37,500 bases of DNA, from the NCBI GenBank assembly GCA_963575745.1, contig CAUYUJ010021171.1:252501-290000 (forward strand), written 5' to 3'. The notes beneath the pieces are model-generated. The model was not told the DNA's origin, ran no database searches, and saw only the letters and a program-made list of their open reading frames with translations. Both the position numbers and the translations under genes were made by a program. Source of the DNA: Prorocentrum cordatum (Eukaryota; Sar; Dinophyceae; Prorocentrales; Prorocentraceae). Positions 1-9,654 of this stretch are shown piece after piece; the stretch's first letter is position 1, and every line of letters begins with the position of its first letter.

Positions 1-420
1 AGACCCAGTATGGCGGAACGAGCACGCAGCCCCACGTCAATGTGGCGCGCTCCTGCGCATCGTCGGCCTTCGCCTCGTCGCCGTCCGTGTTCACGGGGGC
101 GTCGGCGAACATGTCAGCAGACAGACCTGGCGGGGGCGTGGAGTGGACTGCTCTGCATACCGAGCATGTGCTCCTTCGTTTACATCCTACATGCTGCCCC
201 CTCACCCCCTCTCTGGCCTCCCCTCGGCCTCCTTCCGCCCCACCCCACCCCTCTGACCCCCACTCGTTCCCACCTCCTCCTCCACCTCTCCCTGCTCCGT
301 TCCCGTCGTGCCTGCTGGACAGAGGAAGTAGAGAAAGAAGAGGAAGAGAGGATGAAGAGGAGGAGGACGAGGAGGACAACACAGAAGACTCGGCATTGCG
401 TATGGTCTTAATCTAACCTG
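1..420. other. Unclassified pyrimidine-rich DNA
   Basis: No recognisable gene. From about 180 to 330 the plus strand is C/T-rich, and from about 325 to 400 it becomes GA-rich, leading into the GGA array at 421. The overlapping open frames here translate to Pro/Ser/Arg-rich or Glu-rich low-complexity peptides with no family motif, so I treat them as compositional. Confidence 0.5.
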
Positions 421-461
421 CTGGAGGAGGAGGAGGAGGAGGAGGAGGAGGAGGAGGAGGA
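421..461 (+). repeat. (GGA)n microsatellite
   Basis: A near-perfect GGA trinucleotide array of about 13 units. It is the first of many homopurine/homopyrimidine arrays in the window. Confidence 0.95.
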
Positions 462-469
462 CAGGCAAA

Positions 470-1160
470 CACATCTGGGGGCATAAGGGTGACTCCAACC
501 TCGGATTGCCCTAGGACCGACATAACTGCCGTGGATTCGGGCCTCTGGTCCGCCCACTACTCACAGAGCTTTGATGCCCCGAATGCCACCAAGAAAAACC
601 AAACTAGCTTTTGAACCCAAGGAGGCGCGAAGGAAGAGAGGGGGGGAAGAGGATCAAATCACCAAGGGACCGAGTCTGCCCACAGTGGCCTTATGGGCTC
701 CTCAAGAAGATAAAGTGATCAGCGCTTCTGGCGATCGTGCAAGGACGTTGCTATGAGGTGGCTTGGACATGCTGTCAAGAGACGCTTTACCACATCAAGA
801 TAACTCACCTTGCTCGAAACACCTTCCAATGTGTGTTGACGCCCTTGCGGCGAACCTTGGGGAATAGAAGCGGATCCTTTGAATACTCGCTCGGGACTTA
901 GCGGAGCCGTATGAATAAACAGAGGCGCCCTCGGGATCCGCAGCACTCCGTCAGAAAAATGTGGGAATCCTGAAGGCGCCCAACGTTCAGGAAGCCTTCA
1001 AGGTTCTTGGGGACCCGTCGGCATCTTCACGAAACCCGTGATGCAAGACACCTTCTTCGGAGATCAGTGTTGGGGAAGCCGCTCGGGGGTTCGCAATCAT
1101 TTTTTGATGATATGCCAGAGCCCCCCAGATTTCTTCTCAACACGTGGTGAACGATCAACA
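470..1160. other. No feature recognised
   Basis: Mixed-composition DNA. The longest open frame (571-756, plus) is Lys/Arg-rich and matches no family I recognise. No tRNA, hairpin or repeat stands out. Confidence 0.4.
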
Positions 1161-1162
1161 CA

Positions 1163-1216
1163 CACCCATACCCATAGGGGGTTCGGAGAGAGGAGGGGCG
1201 GCTATGGGTATGGGTG
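1163..1216. repeat. Perfect 15-bp inverted repeat
   Basis: The arm CACCCATACCCATAG (1163-1177) is followed after 24 nt by its exact reverse complement (1202-1216). The right arm is also the left end of the palindromic dispersed repeat at 1201-1288, so both may belong to one foldback family. Confidence 0.8.
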
Positions 1217-1288
1217 CGGGGTGTCGAACCCTGGGGGAGGCTCCCGTTCGAGCGGGGACACCCCGTCCGACAACGCGCACCAATAGCC
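1201..1288. repeat. Palindromic dispersed repeat, copy A
   Basis: This roughly 88-bp segment begins GCTATGGGTATGGGTGCGG and ends CGCGCACCAATAGCC, so its ends are imperfect inverted repeats. An internal block, GAGCGGGGACACCCCGTC followed by CGACAAC, recurs at 9587-9651 with similar ends. It encodes nothing recognisable. It could be a small non-autonomous foldback element; only two copies are visible. Confidence 0.5.
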
Positions 1289-1447
1289 ACCTCCGTCCCC
1301 ACTATGGGTACTAGTGTGGGCGTTGTTCGCTCGACAGCACAATTCTTGCACTTAGGAGCTCTGACTTCTCTCACTAAGGGAATCGGTCAGCCCCGCCGAT
1401 GCCCCGCCGCGTCCCCGCCCCCGGCGGCCTCATGGCCGCATCGCTGC

Positions 1448-1735
1448 CGTCCATTTGGGGGATCCGCCCGTCCCGTGGCCGCCTCGCAACCGCCTCGTTG
1501 CCGCCCACTTGGGGGGCCCGCCGCGGTTTCGCCGCGTCGCCGCCCGAGGCCGCCTCATGGCCGCCTCGTGGCCGCCTCGTTGCCGCCTACTTGTATAGGG
1601 TCCGCCGCGGTTTCGCTGCATCGCCGTCCGAGGCCGCCTCATGGCAGCCGCTTTGCCGCCCGTTTGGGGGGTCCGCCGAGGTTTCGCCGCCTCGCCGCCG
1701 GTGGCCGCCTCGTCGCCGCCCACTTGAGGATTTCG
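1448..1735 (+). repeat. GC-rich minisatellite, units of 53-82 bp
   Basis: Five diverged tandem units start near 1448, 1501, 1583, 1656 and 1716, each opening with CCGCCCACTTGGGGGG or a close variant. Most continue as TCCGCCGCGGTTTCGCCGC and a GCCGCCTCATGGCCGCCTCG-like block. Unit lengths differ because GCCGCCTCG sub-repeats vary in number. Frames across it (for example minus 1430-1723) are Arg/Gly/Ala-rich artefacts. Confidence 0.75.
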
Positions 1736-1739
1736 CTGA

Positions 1740-2680
1740 GATTCCGTTGGCAGCCACTGGCTTATACCTCACAGCGTGCCCCACAGATCTTCCAACACAC
1801 AGCGTGCACCACACAAATTACACATTTAGAATGCAAAGACGTCCTGCGTGGGGTTCCACACTGGCCAACATTTGTGCATTTCGGAAATATGTCGAACTGC
1901 TGTTATCACAATTTGGATCCTGTTGGACACCCTCAGAACTCAGTGCCCGATTTTCGTGTCCCTCGAAGAGTCCTTATGGTGTCTCTGGGCATCCTTCGGG
2001 GCCTGTAGACAAGACAGGTCCGTAAGACTCTCCGAAATCGGGAACAATTCCTTCGGATTCCAACGAAAACCGTTATGATTCTCAAAAATTAGATCCGTTC
2101 CCGTCAAGAATCCTAAAGGGAACGTTGCGATTCCAGACTCGCAACGGAATCCGGTGATTACCATCATGATCTCCAATACAATGCTGGAGCTCCAAAGCCA
2201 AATGGGGACCCTGAAGACCCATTCGGATTCTTGGGCGAGGCGCTTGGAATCGCTAGGGAAGTTTGGATTTTAACAGACTGCTTTGATTGGCGGTGACCCG
2301 AGACGCCTTCTCGCAAACGAGAAGAAGGCGTCCTTGAGATGCCCCACGGCACCTGGAGGCATAGAAGAGATGCCTCAGAGCCTAGTTGAGTCACGCTGGA
2401 GGCAACGTTTGGCCAACCTGCGCCATCTTTGAGGTCATCTTGACTTTCCTTCCTGGGACCATCGTGGACTTTCCTTGTGCCATCATCTATCTAAGCTCGA
2501 GCCCCTCGCGAGACGCTCCGTACAGACCCCTGAGAGTGTCTGGGGAAGAAAGGACTGCCTCGAAGGGCTGATGCCTCCAGAGGGCTGCCGCCCTTAAGTC
2601 CCTGCCGTGGTCGCCGTCTAAGGCTTCTAAGGCCATCGCACAACAGCCCAACTTGCACTCGCGCGTGCACAAGACCGCGG
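1740..2680. other. No feature recognised
   Basis: Moderate-GC DNA without a recognisable gene, RNA or repeat. Several open frames of 60-80 codons exist on both strands, but none contains a known motif. Confidence 0.35.
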
Positions 2681-2689
2681 TGCTTTGGC

Positions 2690-3100
2690 AGGCATCAGCG
2701 TGCGCGTGTTGGCAACACACATGCACGTGGTGGCGTGCAAGGGCCCTCTGAAGTGCAGGGACAACGTGTACACAGGCTCTGAATGCGATGGCGCTAGTTC
2801 AAGTTGTTGGTCTACCCAGATGAGCGCGCGAAGCTGTTCAGGCCTGTGCGTGTGTGCGCGCGTGCATGTGGTGATGTACGCAAGCCTGTAGTTTAGAGGG
2901 GCCACATGGTGTACGCAGGCCCAGGCGTGCGTCCGCGGTTGCGCAGGCCTGTGCGTGTGTGCGCACGCCCCTGTGGTGGCGTATTCGAGCTTGCTGCGTA
3001 CGTGCGTGTCTGTATGTGACAGAAATGCGTCTGCACAGGCGATGCAGTCGGGATGCTCGCATTGTCAATGGATGTGGTGTGCACAAGGGTGCAACTGCGG
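2690..3100 (+). repeat. Degenerate GT/GC-rich tandem repeat, about 105-bp period
   Basis: The core AGGCCTGTGCGTGTGTGCGC occurs at about 2838 and again at about 2943, each followed by a CTGTGGTGNNGTA-like stretch. A weaker relative lies near 2690. The segment leads directly into the GT/GC tract at 3106. Confidence 0.5.
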
Positions 3101-3105
3101 TTTAA

Positions 3106-3193
3106 GTGTACGTGTGTGTGTGTGTGTGCGTGTGTGTGTGTGTGAATGTGTGTGTGCGCGTGCGCGTGCGCGCGCGTGCGCGTACGCGTACAT
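3106..3193. repeat. Alternating purine-pyrimidine (GT/GC/AC) tract
   Basis: About 88 bp are almost perfectly alternating purine-pyrimidine, starting as GT repeats and ending as CG-rich GCGCGTGCGCGTACGCGTAC, with one break at GAA near 3143. This is the classic composition for left-handed Z-DNA under supercoiling. Frames through it encode Val-Cys or Thr-His repeats and are not genes. Confidence 0.85.
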
Positions 3194-3199
3194 AGGTGT

Positions 3200-4230
3200 T
3201 CGCAGGTCTGCGCTGGGCACGGACCGGTAGTGTACACATGGACATGGAGTGTGCAGTCGTATGGTGCACAAAAGCTGAAGGAAAGACACAGAGGACAATG
3301 GAGCAAACTGGGGCCAATCACTTCTTGACGGGTTACCACGCGAGCCCCAGCTGGCCGCCAACCTATGAAGTCAATGAACCACGGCTGTTCCGAGGTCAAC
3401 ATTGGAATCTGCTCGGAAAAATTGACAATACCTGGCAATGACTGTGTCCGATAACCGATAAGTTACGATTGCCGACACAATCCGCTCGGGCCATCCATGA
3501 TTTTCAACCCTTCACTCCCTCCCCCTCCTCCCCATCCTCACAAGCTCGGCTGCACGCGCAGGGGTGATCCTTGGCAAGAGTGGCATTTGGTTCGCGGCGT
3601 TCGGGGGGGCCCCTGGGGGGCCAAATCCAAGCTCGCAGGCTTTTCATGTTGTTTTCGTTGTCCCTCGTTTTGTCTCCAATCCGCCTCTGCTGCAAAATAA
3701 GCCCGAAACGAAAACGGCCCACGAAATCCCCAAACTCTGTTTCGGTCGACCCCTGTGCTGCGGGGGGGCCTGTGAGCCCGCACCAAAAGTCACTCTGGCG
3801 AAGGGCCACTCTTACGCGTGGCCCAAACACCCCGCACGGCACCTCCAAACATGGCGCCCGGCATCGGCGCCATGGCCGGCATCGCCTTCGGCTTGGCAGC
3901 GTGACGTGTGCCGATGACGCCAGCGTACCCGCCCATGAGCGCTTCGGCGCCGGTGGCGGCCTCGCGTGCGAGCGCGGGAGCGGCCGCTGGGCCACTCGGG
4001 GCTTCGGCAGGGCGCCAATCGCTCAGTCGAGCGCATGAGTAGGGATGCGCAAGGTGAACGTGCGATGCCCGTGGAAATCCAGGCTGCAACGGGTGCATCG
4101 GGGACCAGGAACAGAGCCGAGCAGGCAGGGAAGACGGCCCTGATAGTGCCGCACACGTACTGACCTCATGACAGCTCGCCGCCTGGGCCCTATGTACCGC
4201 CTACTCAAACGGCGAGCATGCATCGGGAGT
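3200..4230. other. No gene recognised
   Basis: GC-rich single-copy-looking DNA. Open frames of 100-160 codons lie on both strands between 3504 and 4163. One minus frame (4098-3790) is Gly/Ala/Met-rich at its end, but no family signature is convincing. Nothing else is visible. Confidence 0.3.
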
Positions 4231-4239
4231 AGCCCCGCA

Positions 4240-4660
4240 GGCAATGTGTGTGTGTGTGCCACCCATGTGGCGCGCCATGGTTTGCGAGATCCATGAGCCA
4301 TGTGTTGCACCATACATTACGTCGCTCATGAGTTGCGCCATGGATTGCGGAATCCATGGGTTCCGCGATCCATGGGTTGCGTGTTCCACGGGTTGCGCCG
4401 TCCACGGGTGGCACATGAGATTGCGTCGTCAATGCGTTGCACCATCCATGGGATGCGCCATCAGGTTGCGCCATCCATGGGACGCGCCACGGGTTGCACC
4501 ACGGGCTGCGCGATCGCACCACGAGTTGTGCAATCTGTGGGTTGCAAGTGTTGGGCGATCCACGGGCTGCGCGATCCTTGGGCTGCGCCACCCGTGGGCT
4601 GGGCCGCGGGTTCCCACGCAGGTTGCGCCCCGTCCGCGGGGTGCGCAAAACGTGACGCCA
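4240..4660 (+). repeat. Short-unit minisatellite, GGTTGCGCCATCCATGG type
   Basis: About 20 diverged tandem copies of a 17-19 bp unit, consensus roughly GGTTGCGCCATCCATGG. CCATCCATGG and GATCCATGGGTTGCG variants are common and each unit carries a small internal palindrome (CCATGG). Conceptual proteins here are repetitive on both strands and are not genes. Confidence 0.8.
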
Positions 4661-5010
4661 TCGGCAGCGCACTCGGCCGCCGACGACAGCATTGCCTGCT
4701 GTTGGTTGCACCACAGGTGCCGCACCCGGCGGCCGACAAGATCACGGCCAGCTACTGGTGGCGCCACTCGGTGGCCGAGACTGAACCACGGCCTTTTGCT
4801 GGTTGCGTTCTCGGCGGCCGACCATAGAAGCAACGTGCTGGTTGTTGCGCCATCGGTTGCGACCTCGCCAATCGACTATCACATCATCTTTGTCGCGATA
4901 CGCCATACGCTGGGCCAACGGGCCTGCGATTGGCTGCACAACATGTTGCGCCCTCGGCGGCCGACAAGAAAATGCACAATCTGTTGCGCATCCGGCGGCT
5001 GGAACTAACC
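4600..5010 (+). repeat. Longer-unit minisatellite with core TCGGCGGCCGACAAG
   Basis: Downstream of the short-unit array the pattern changes to units of about 55-70 bp with core GTTGCGCCCTCGGCGGCCGAC, seen near 4665, 4725, 4770, 4810 and 4955 (CGGCCGCCGACGACAG, CGGCGGCCGACAAG, CGGTGGCCGAGAC, CGGCGGCCGACCATAG). The GTTGCGCC start is shared with the preceding array, so this looks like a higher-order derivative of it. Confidence 0.65.
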
Positions 5011-5394
5011 TAGCCGCCTAATCGGTGCGACCACTCCAATTAAGTGCAACTCCCCGAAGAACAAATGTCGAGCTACGCTCGCAAACATGATGAGCTTGCC
5101 ACGTACGCTACGTCTGGTCACCTCGTGAGCATTCAATCAAATCCGCCGACCCTGTCGGCGTGTGGAAGAGGCTTCTCCGTCTGCTCCCTCTTCGTCGTCG
5201 TCGTCGTCGATGTTCCTTCTTCTTTCCCCACAGCGTCGTTGCTTCTACCCCTCTCCCAAGGCCGTCGTACTTGAGTCGAAGGGAAGCCCCTTCCCTTTGA
5301 TCCCTTCCAAAGGAAGGGGGGGGGGATCCCGGGGTAGCTCCCGGGGGGGGTCCCCGGTTTATACGCCGCCCTCCCGGGGAATCCCGGAGCCCAA

Positions 5395-5910
5395 AGGCCC
5401 CAAGACCGGCCAAGAGTGCCCCAAGAGGCCCCCAAGATGATCCAAGAGGGCCCCGAATCGCCGAATGATCTGTCTAAGACGCCTTGACGGCCTCCAGACG
5501 GCCCAAGAAGCGTGCGAGACGCCCCCAGAGGCCTCCAGGACCGTTCCCACGAGAGCCCCAAGAGGCACAAATCATTGATTTCCCATGCGTTTTTCAAGGA
5601 TTTTGGCGTTCTCGCCTCTCCCGCTTCCCCACGCGCCAAGACGGCCCAAGAGGCTCCCAAGATCGCCCCGACACGGCCCAAGAGGCCTCCAAGAGGGTCC
5701 CCAAACGGCCCAAAAGTGCCCCAAGACGGCCCAAGACGCCTCCCAGATGCACAGAAGGCACCCAAAACGGTTCCAAGAGAGTGCCCAGACGGGGGAACCG
5801 AACGGACATTTCGAGCCCTCAGCCCCGAGAAGCTCCCAAGAGGCCCCCCAGGAAGCCCAAAGAGGCCCCAAGAGGCCCCCGAGAGGCCCCAAAAAAGCTC
5901 CTAGGAAGCT
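5395..5910 (-). repeat. 'GCCCAAGAGGCC' minisatellite block, copy 1
   Basis: Imperfect tandem 12-bp units (CCAAGAGGCCCC, CCAAGACGGCCC and similar) run through the block. A non-repetitive island at about 5570-5640 and a second at about 5795-5830 recur in the same order in the block at 26.08-26.68 kb. Read on the minus strand it gives long frames of Gly-Leu-Leu-Gly-x-Ser-Trp peptides. Because the other frames are also open and no start or domain is present, I call it a repeat, not a gene. Confidence 0.75.
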
Positions 5911-5959
5911 ACAAAACAAACTAGGAAGCCGCCGACAGAACACCACCCCACACCACACA

Positions 5960-6270
5960 GACAGAACGCTGTTATTTCTCCCCAGTGACAGAACGCTGTC
6001 TCCAGGGTCGGCGGCATCGGCCGTAAGGCCTTCGCAATAATGAACGAATGTCTGCTACAGCGGCCCCTGAGGACGCTGGGGGTCTTCAAACTTCCCCCCC
6101 CCGTGCAATGCGAAAGCCGCTTCAGACGCGAGTCGAGCAGTGCTGGCAAAACCGTGCCCCTGCAGCGTGGCCGAAACTCAAGCCATGCGGGCCACAACGC
6201 ACGAGCGCTCAACAAACGCATCCCGCAACGGGTCAAATCGGCTGTCCTGCGAGCGTGGCCAGAACTCCGC
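5960..6270. repeat. Degenerate repeats of about 21 and 89 bp
   Basis: GACAGAACGCTGT occurs twice (about 5969 and 5990). GCAGCGTGGCCGAAACTC (about 6161) recurs as GCGAGCGTGGCCAGAACTC (about 6250), 89 bp apart. The spacer CACAACGC...CAACAAACGCATCCCGCAACGGGTC resembles the unit at 9.09-9.30 kb, so this may be a distant member of that family. Confidence 0.4.
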
Positions 6271-6394
6271 AGATGAACTTCGATCGCAGAAGGGCACATA
6301 ATCCACCCGGGTGACCCATCAGCGAAGGCAAGCAACATCAGGCAACAATATCAGGCTAAGGCAGGCGGAGACGAGGGAGTAGGTGTGGTTGGCA

Positions 6395-6610
6395 CCGTTC
6401 TTCGTAGCCGAAACTCAGCGCAAGATCACCAAGTATGCCGCCAAGATGGTCCCAGACGCGTCCCACGCTGCCCCAGTCGGCCCCGAAGCGCCAAAACATG
6501 CTCCAGGTTCCAGACCTGCTGACGGCAGCCCTCCAAGGGCCACACGAAGCCTCCAAGACAGGCCCCCATGTCATCCCGAATGGTAGCCAGCGTGGACCCC
6601 AAACAGTGCG
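6395..6610 (-). repeat. Diverged relic of the Gly-Leu-Leu-Gly minisatellite
   Basis: On the minus strand this reads as Trp-Gly-x-Leu-x-x-Ser and His-Leu-Gly-Gly-Ile-Leu-Gly type peptides, like the block at 5.4-5.9 kb, but the 12-bp periodicity is largely lost. It is probably a decayed copy. Confidence 0.4.
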
Positions 6611-6617
6611 TCTGGCA

Positions 6618-6795
6618 AACTATGTGGTGCAATCTAGGTGGTGAAATCTACGTGGTGCAGTAGATGTAGTGCAGTGGTGCACTGTGCGGTCAGAGCTATG
6701 TGGTGCACTCGATGTGTTGTAGTCTATACGTTGTGCTGTACATGTGATGCAATGTACGTGGTGCTGTAAACGTGATGCAATCTGCGTGCTACACC
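6618..6795 (+). repeat. 14-17 bp minisatellite, ACGTGGTGCAATCT type
   Basis: About twelve units related to (T)ACGTGGTGCAATCT occupy this stretch, with TGGTGCA or TGATGCA the best conserved part (for example at 6624, 6652, 6702, 6745 and 6775). It ends at the CTC array. Confidence 0.7.
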
Positions 6796-6798
6796 TCT

Positions 6799-6990
6799 GA
6801 CCCCTCCTCCTCCTCCTTCTCCTCCTCCTCCTCCGTCTCCCCCTCCTCCTCCCCCTCCTCCTCCTCCTCCACCTCTTTGCCCTCCTCTTCCTCCTCCTCC
6901 ACCACCTCCTCCTCCTACTTAACCTCCCCCTCCTCCTCCTCCTCCTCCTCCTCCTCCTCCTCCTCCTCCTCCTCCTCCTCCTCCTCCCCT
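6799..6990 (+). repeat. (CTC/TCC)n array
   Basis: About 190 bp of mostly perfect CTC repeats, homopyrimidine on the plus strand. It abuts the CAT array. Confidence 0.95.
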
Positions 6991-6995
6991 CACCG

Positions 6996-7113
6996 TCATC
7001 ATCATCATCATCACCACCATCATCAACATCATCATCATCACCATCATCATCATCAGCAGCATCATCATCATCACCATCATCATCACCACAACCATTATCT
7101 TCATCATCATCAG

Positions 7114-7154
<41 letters not shown>

Positions 7155-7365
7155 GCATCATTATCACCACCACCATCATCATCACCAGAATCATCATCAC
7201 CATCACCATCATCATCATCATCATCATCACCATCATCACCATCATCATCACCATCATCATAATCATCAGCATCATCATCATCACCATCATCATCATCAGC
7301 ATCATCATCACTTTCACCTTCACCTTCACCTTCACCATCACCATCACCATCACCATCACCATCAC

Positions 7366-7409
<44 letters not shown>

Positions 7410-7416
7410 GCATCAG

Positions 7417-7465
<49 letters not shown>
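6996..7465 (+). repeat. (CAT)n array, about 470 bp
   Basis: A long CAT/ATC/TCA array with CAC, CAG and a CTTCAC sub-block near 7310-7340. One plus frame gives more than 150 His residues and one minus frame a poly-Met stretch, so the frames at 6772-7773 (plus) and 7728-6919 (minus) are repeat translations. The CTTCACCTTCACC block shows a 6-bp higher-order unit nested in the array. Confidence 0.95.
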
Positions 7466-7466
<1 letters not shown>

Positions 7467-7529
7467 CCTCCTCTCCCTTCTCGTCCTCGTCATCATCCTC
7501 CCCCTCCTCCTCCTCCTCCTCCTCCTGTC
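7466..7529 (+). repeat. (CTC)n array closing the CAT block
   Basis: The CAT array is flanked on both sides by CTC arrays on the same strand, giving a CTC-CAT-CTC sandwich. Confidence 0.9.
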
Positions 7530-7539
7530 CTCCACGCCC

Positions 7540-8205
7540 CTGCAGCGAGACAGGCGCGAGCGCGCACGCCTTCGGGGTGGGAGCGGGCGGCCCCGACGTC
7601 GACTCGCTGGCGCCGGCAGCTTCGCCCTCCGCGGGCTCCTCCTTCTTCTTCGTCGCCATGGGCGGAGGGGCCAGCGTCTCCTCCTCGGGGAGGGGGAGGT
7701 GGGCAAGGAGGAGGAGGAGGAGGCCCACTCGTGTGCCGTAATGGGCTCGAACTGTAGCGACTCGGCTCTCTGAGGGTAAGTTTAAGCTCGACGGGGTGGT
7801 TCACTTTGTCGAGAATCTGTGGCGGCTGCCGCCGCCTTCCATATCTTCCACGTCAAGTGCTGCCTCTGCTGCTGCGCCGCCGCCTCCCTTGCAAGCGGAA
7901 CCTGTTCCCGCCCAGGCCTCTGCGTCCTCGGCCATCCGTGCCGACGACGCGCTGCAGGCCGTCCGTGCCCGTATTCATGGGGAGGTGAGGGACGGGCTTC
8001 AGCGGGAGGATTCGTTTTCAGAGGGCTCCGACTAAACGCACATCGCGGTCAGCCAGTCAGCTCCCTTCCGAACTTGCTCGCTTCGCGAGCTCGTCCGAGG
8101 TATGCGGCAGAAGGCGGTTGCAAGGTGCGCCGTCTGCCGCACAGTCCTTCCTTGCTGCTGGAGGTGACAGACTTCGTCGCCGCCTCCCTACTCCCTAGCT
8201 GTTCC
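7540..8205. other. No gene recognised
   Basis: GC-rich DNA. A minus-strand ATG at 7660 in a good context opens an acidic Lys/Glu/Ala-rich frame, but it runs directly into the GGA and CAT arrays and has no domain. Nothing else stands out. Confidence 0.35.
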
Positions 8206-8206
8206 C

Positions 8207-8361
8207 AGGAGAAGGAGGGGAAGGAGGAGGAGGAGGAGGAGAAAGAGGATATGAGGAGGAGGAGGAGGAGGAGGAGGCGAAGGAGTAGGAGGAGGATGAG
8301 AACGGAGAGGAAGAGGAGGAGGAGGAGGAGGAGGAGGGGGAGGAGGAGGGGGAGGAGGAGG
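8207..8361 (+). repeat. (GGA)n array
   Basis: About 155 bp of GGA/GAA/GGG trinucleotides, homopurine on the plus strand. Confidence 0.95.
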
Positions 8362-8369
8362 TCTTTGTC

Positions 8370-9085
8370 CCATCCACTTTGGCGTGAGTGTCACCGGCTG
8401 CTGCACAGACCTTCTCTCACAAGAGCGGTGTTGGGCCACCCCAGCTCCTCGACCTCTTGATGTGTATGTGGTTTCCTCATCTGTCTGTCTGTTTCTGCTT
8501 TTTCCCCTTTTTACCCTCTACTGATGCCTGCCAGCGACTCCTGAAGCTCCACGGCCCCCCCAACGCCGACTGGCCTTTGGGGGGGAGGGCAGCGTCCGGG
8601 CAGCGTTCGGACAACACTCCTGCCATCAGGAACCAAGAACAAGGAGGAAGAGGGGAAGAAGGAGGAGGAAGAGGAGGATGGAGACGAGGACCAGTGCAAA
8701 TCCAAAGCTTACAAACGATGATGAAATAGACCCTCGCACGGATTCGCTACTACTGGGGGAAGTGCCCCGTTGGGAGACAAACCGTTTGATGATCCTACAG
8801 CGTGCCAAAACATAATGTTCGGGACTTCGGTGCCACGACTCACTTTGACTGTTGCGCACTGGCGATCTTGACTGGCGCCAGAACAGAATTCACGGACTTC
8901 AACATCGATGCTCAACGAAACTGCTTCGCCCTGACATTCCTGAACAGTTCCAAGACACCATGGATGGTACGTTAACCGTGGATACCGCGAAACTCTTAAA
9001 CCTGGCGCCGATGGGAGAGCCAGTTTAGAAACGACTCGTCCTACATCCAAAAAATGTGCAGCATGTTTCGCTCGGCGCGTCGGCG
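8370..9085. other. No gene recognised; short GGA patch
   Basis: A short GA-rich patch at about 8638-8690 is the only repeat. The remaining open frames show no motif. The end of the stretch, from about 8990, may contain a decayed unit of the roughly 82-bp family that follows. Confidence 0.3.
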
Positions 9086-9089
9086 ATAA

Positions 9090-9300
9090 CCACATTGTGA
9101 AAACGACGCGCCCCCACTCCGCGAAACGATTGCCATTTGCCAAGACGAATGCGCACAACGCTCACACAAACAAAAGCATGTTGGAACCGGCCCGCCCTCA
9201 ACTCGCGAGCATGATGCATTATTTAGAGAATGCGTTCGGCGCTTACGCGAATGCCAACATTGTGAAGCAACCCGCCCTCCATCTGCGCAAATTGGTGACA
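9090..9300 (-). repeat. About 82-bp degenerate tandem repeat, locus 1
   Basis: Three diverged units on the minus strand each contain GGAGNGGGGGCGNGTCGTTTTCACAATGT or a close variant. On the plus strand they are CACATTGTGAAAACGACGCG (9092), CATGTTGGAACCGGCCCGCC (9178) and AACATTGTGAAGCAACCCGC (9257). Spacings are about 86 and 79 bp. The same core occurs in plus orientation at 17.4-17.7 kb. Confidence 0.55.
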
Positions 9301-9417
9301 CCTTCCAAGCTTCAGGATCATCCGTGGGAAGGAGGTCTCAAGCGAAACGCCCCGCCCGCCCTTCCGTTTGGCCCACGGGCGTGATAGGGAAAAGTGAACT
9401 AGTTATAAGGAATCGGA

Positions 9418-9588
9418 ATGGAAGAGGAGGGAGAGGAGGAGGAGGAGGAGGAGGAAGGAGGAGGAGGAGGAGGAGGAGGCGACGACGGAGAAGGGGAGGA
9501 GAAGGAGGAGGAGGCGGAGGAGGAGGAGGAGGGAGGAAAAGGAGGAGGAGGAGGAGGAGGAGGAGGAAGAAAAGGGGAAGGAGGAAGG
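9418..9588 (+). repeat. (GGA)n array
   Basis: About 170 bp of GGA repeats with GAA, GCG and ACG interruptions. It runs directly into the second copy of the palindromic repeat. Confidence 0.95.
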
Positions 9589-9651
9589 TATGGGCGCGGA
9601 CTCCCACTTGGAGCGGGGACCCCCATCTGACAACACACACACACCCATAGC
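9587..9651. repeat. Palindromic dispersed repeat, copy B
   Basis: Begins GGTATGGGCGCGGA and ends CACACACCCATAGC, with internal GAGCGGGGACCCCCATC then TGACAAC. This parallels 1201-1288 in order and spacing but lacks about 20 bp of the middle. The CAC expansion at the right end forms a short (AC)n run. Confidence 0.5.
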
Positions 9652-9654
9652 ACC

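Noticed and set aside
3790-4098. Minus frame ending GAMFGGAVRGVWATRK, considered as a small membrane protein
   Set aside because: Too short and irregular to support a family; no convincing membrane span.
5133-5765. 210-codon minus frame of Gly-Leu-Leu-Gly-Ala-Ser-Trp repeats, and similar frames at 26.1-26.7 kb
   Set aside because: The peptide follows from the 12-bp minisatellite; alternative frames are equally open and the islands inside the block break the peptide pattern.
7497-7660. Minus-strand ATG with good context opening MATKKKEEPAEGEA
   Set aside because: Acidic low-complexity frame that runs into the GGA and CAT arrays; no domain and no plausible end.
6772-7773. 333-codon plus frame with more than 150 His residues, and an overlapping minus frame with poly-Met and poly-Gly
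   Set aside because: Both are literal translations of the CAT and CTC arrays; no domain, and all frames of the arrays are open.
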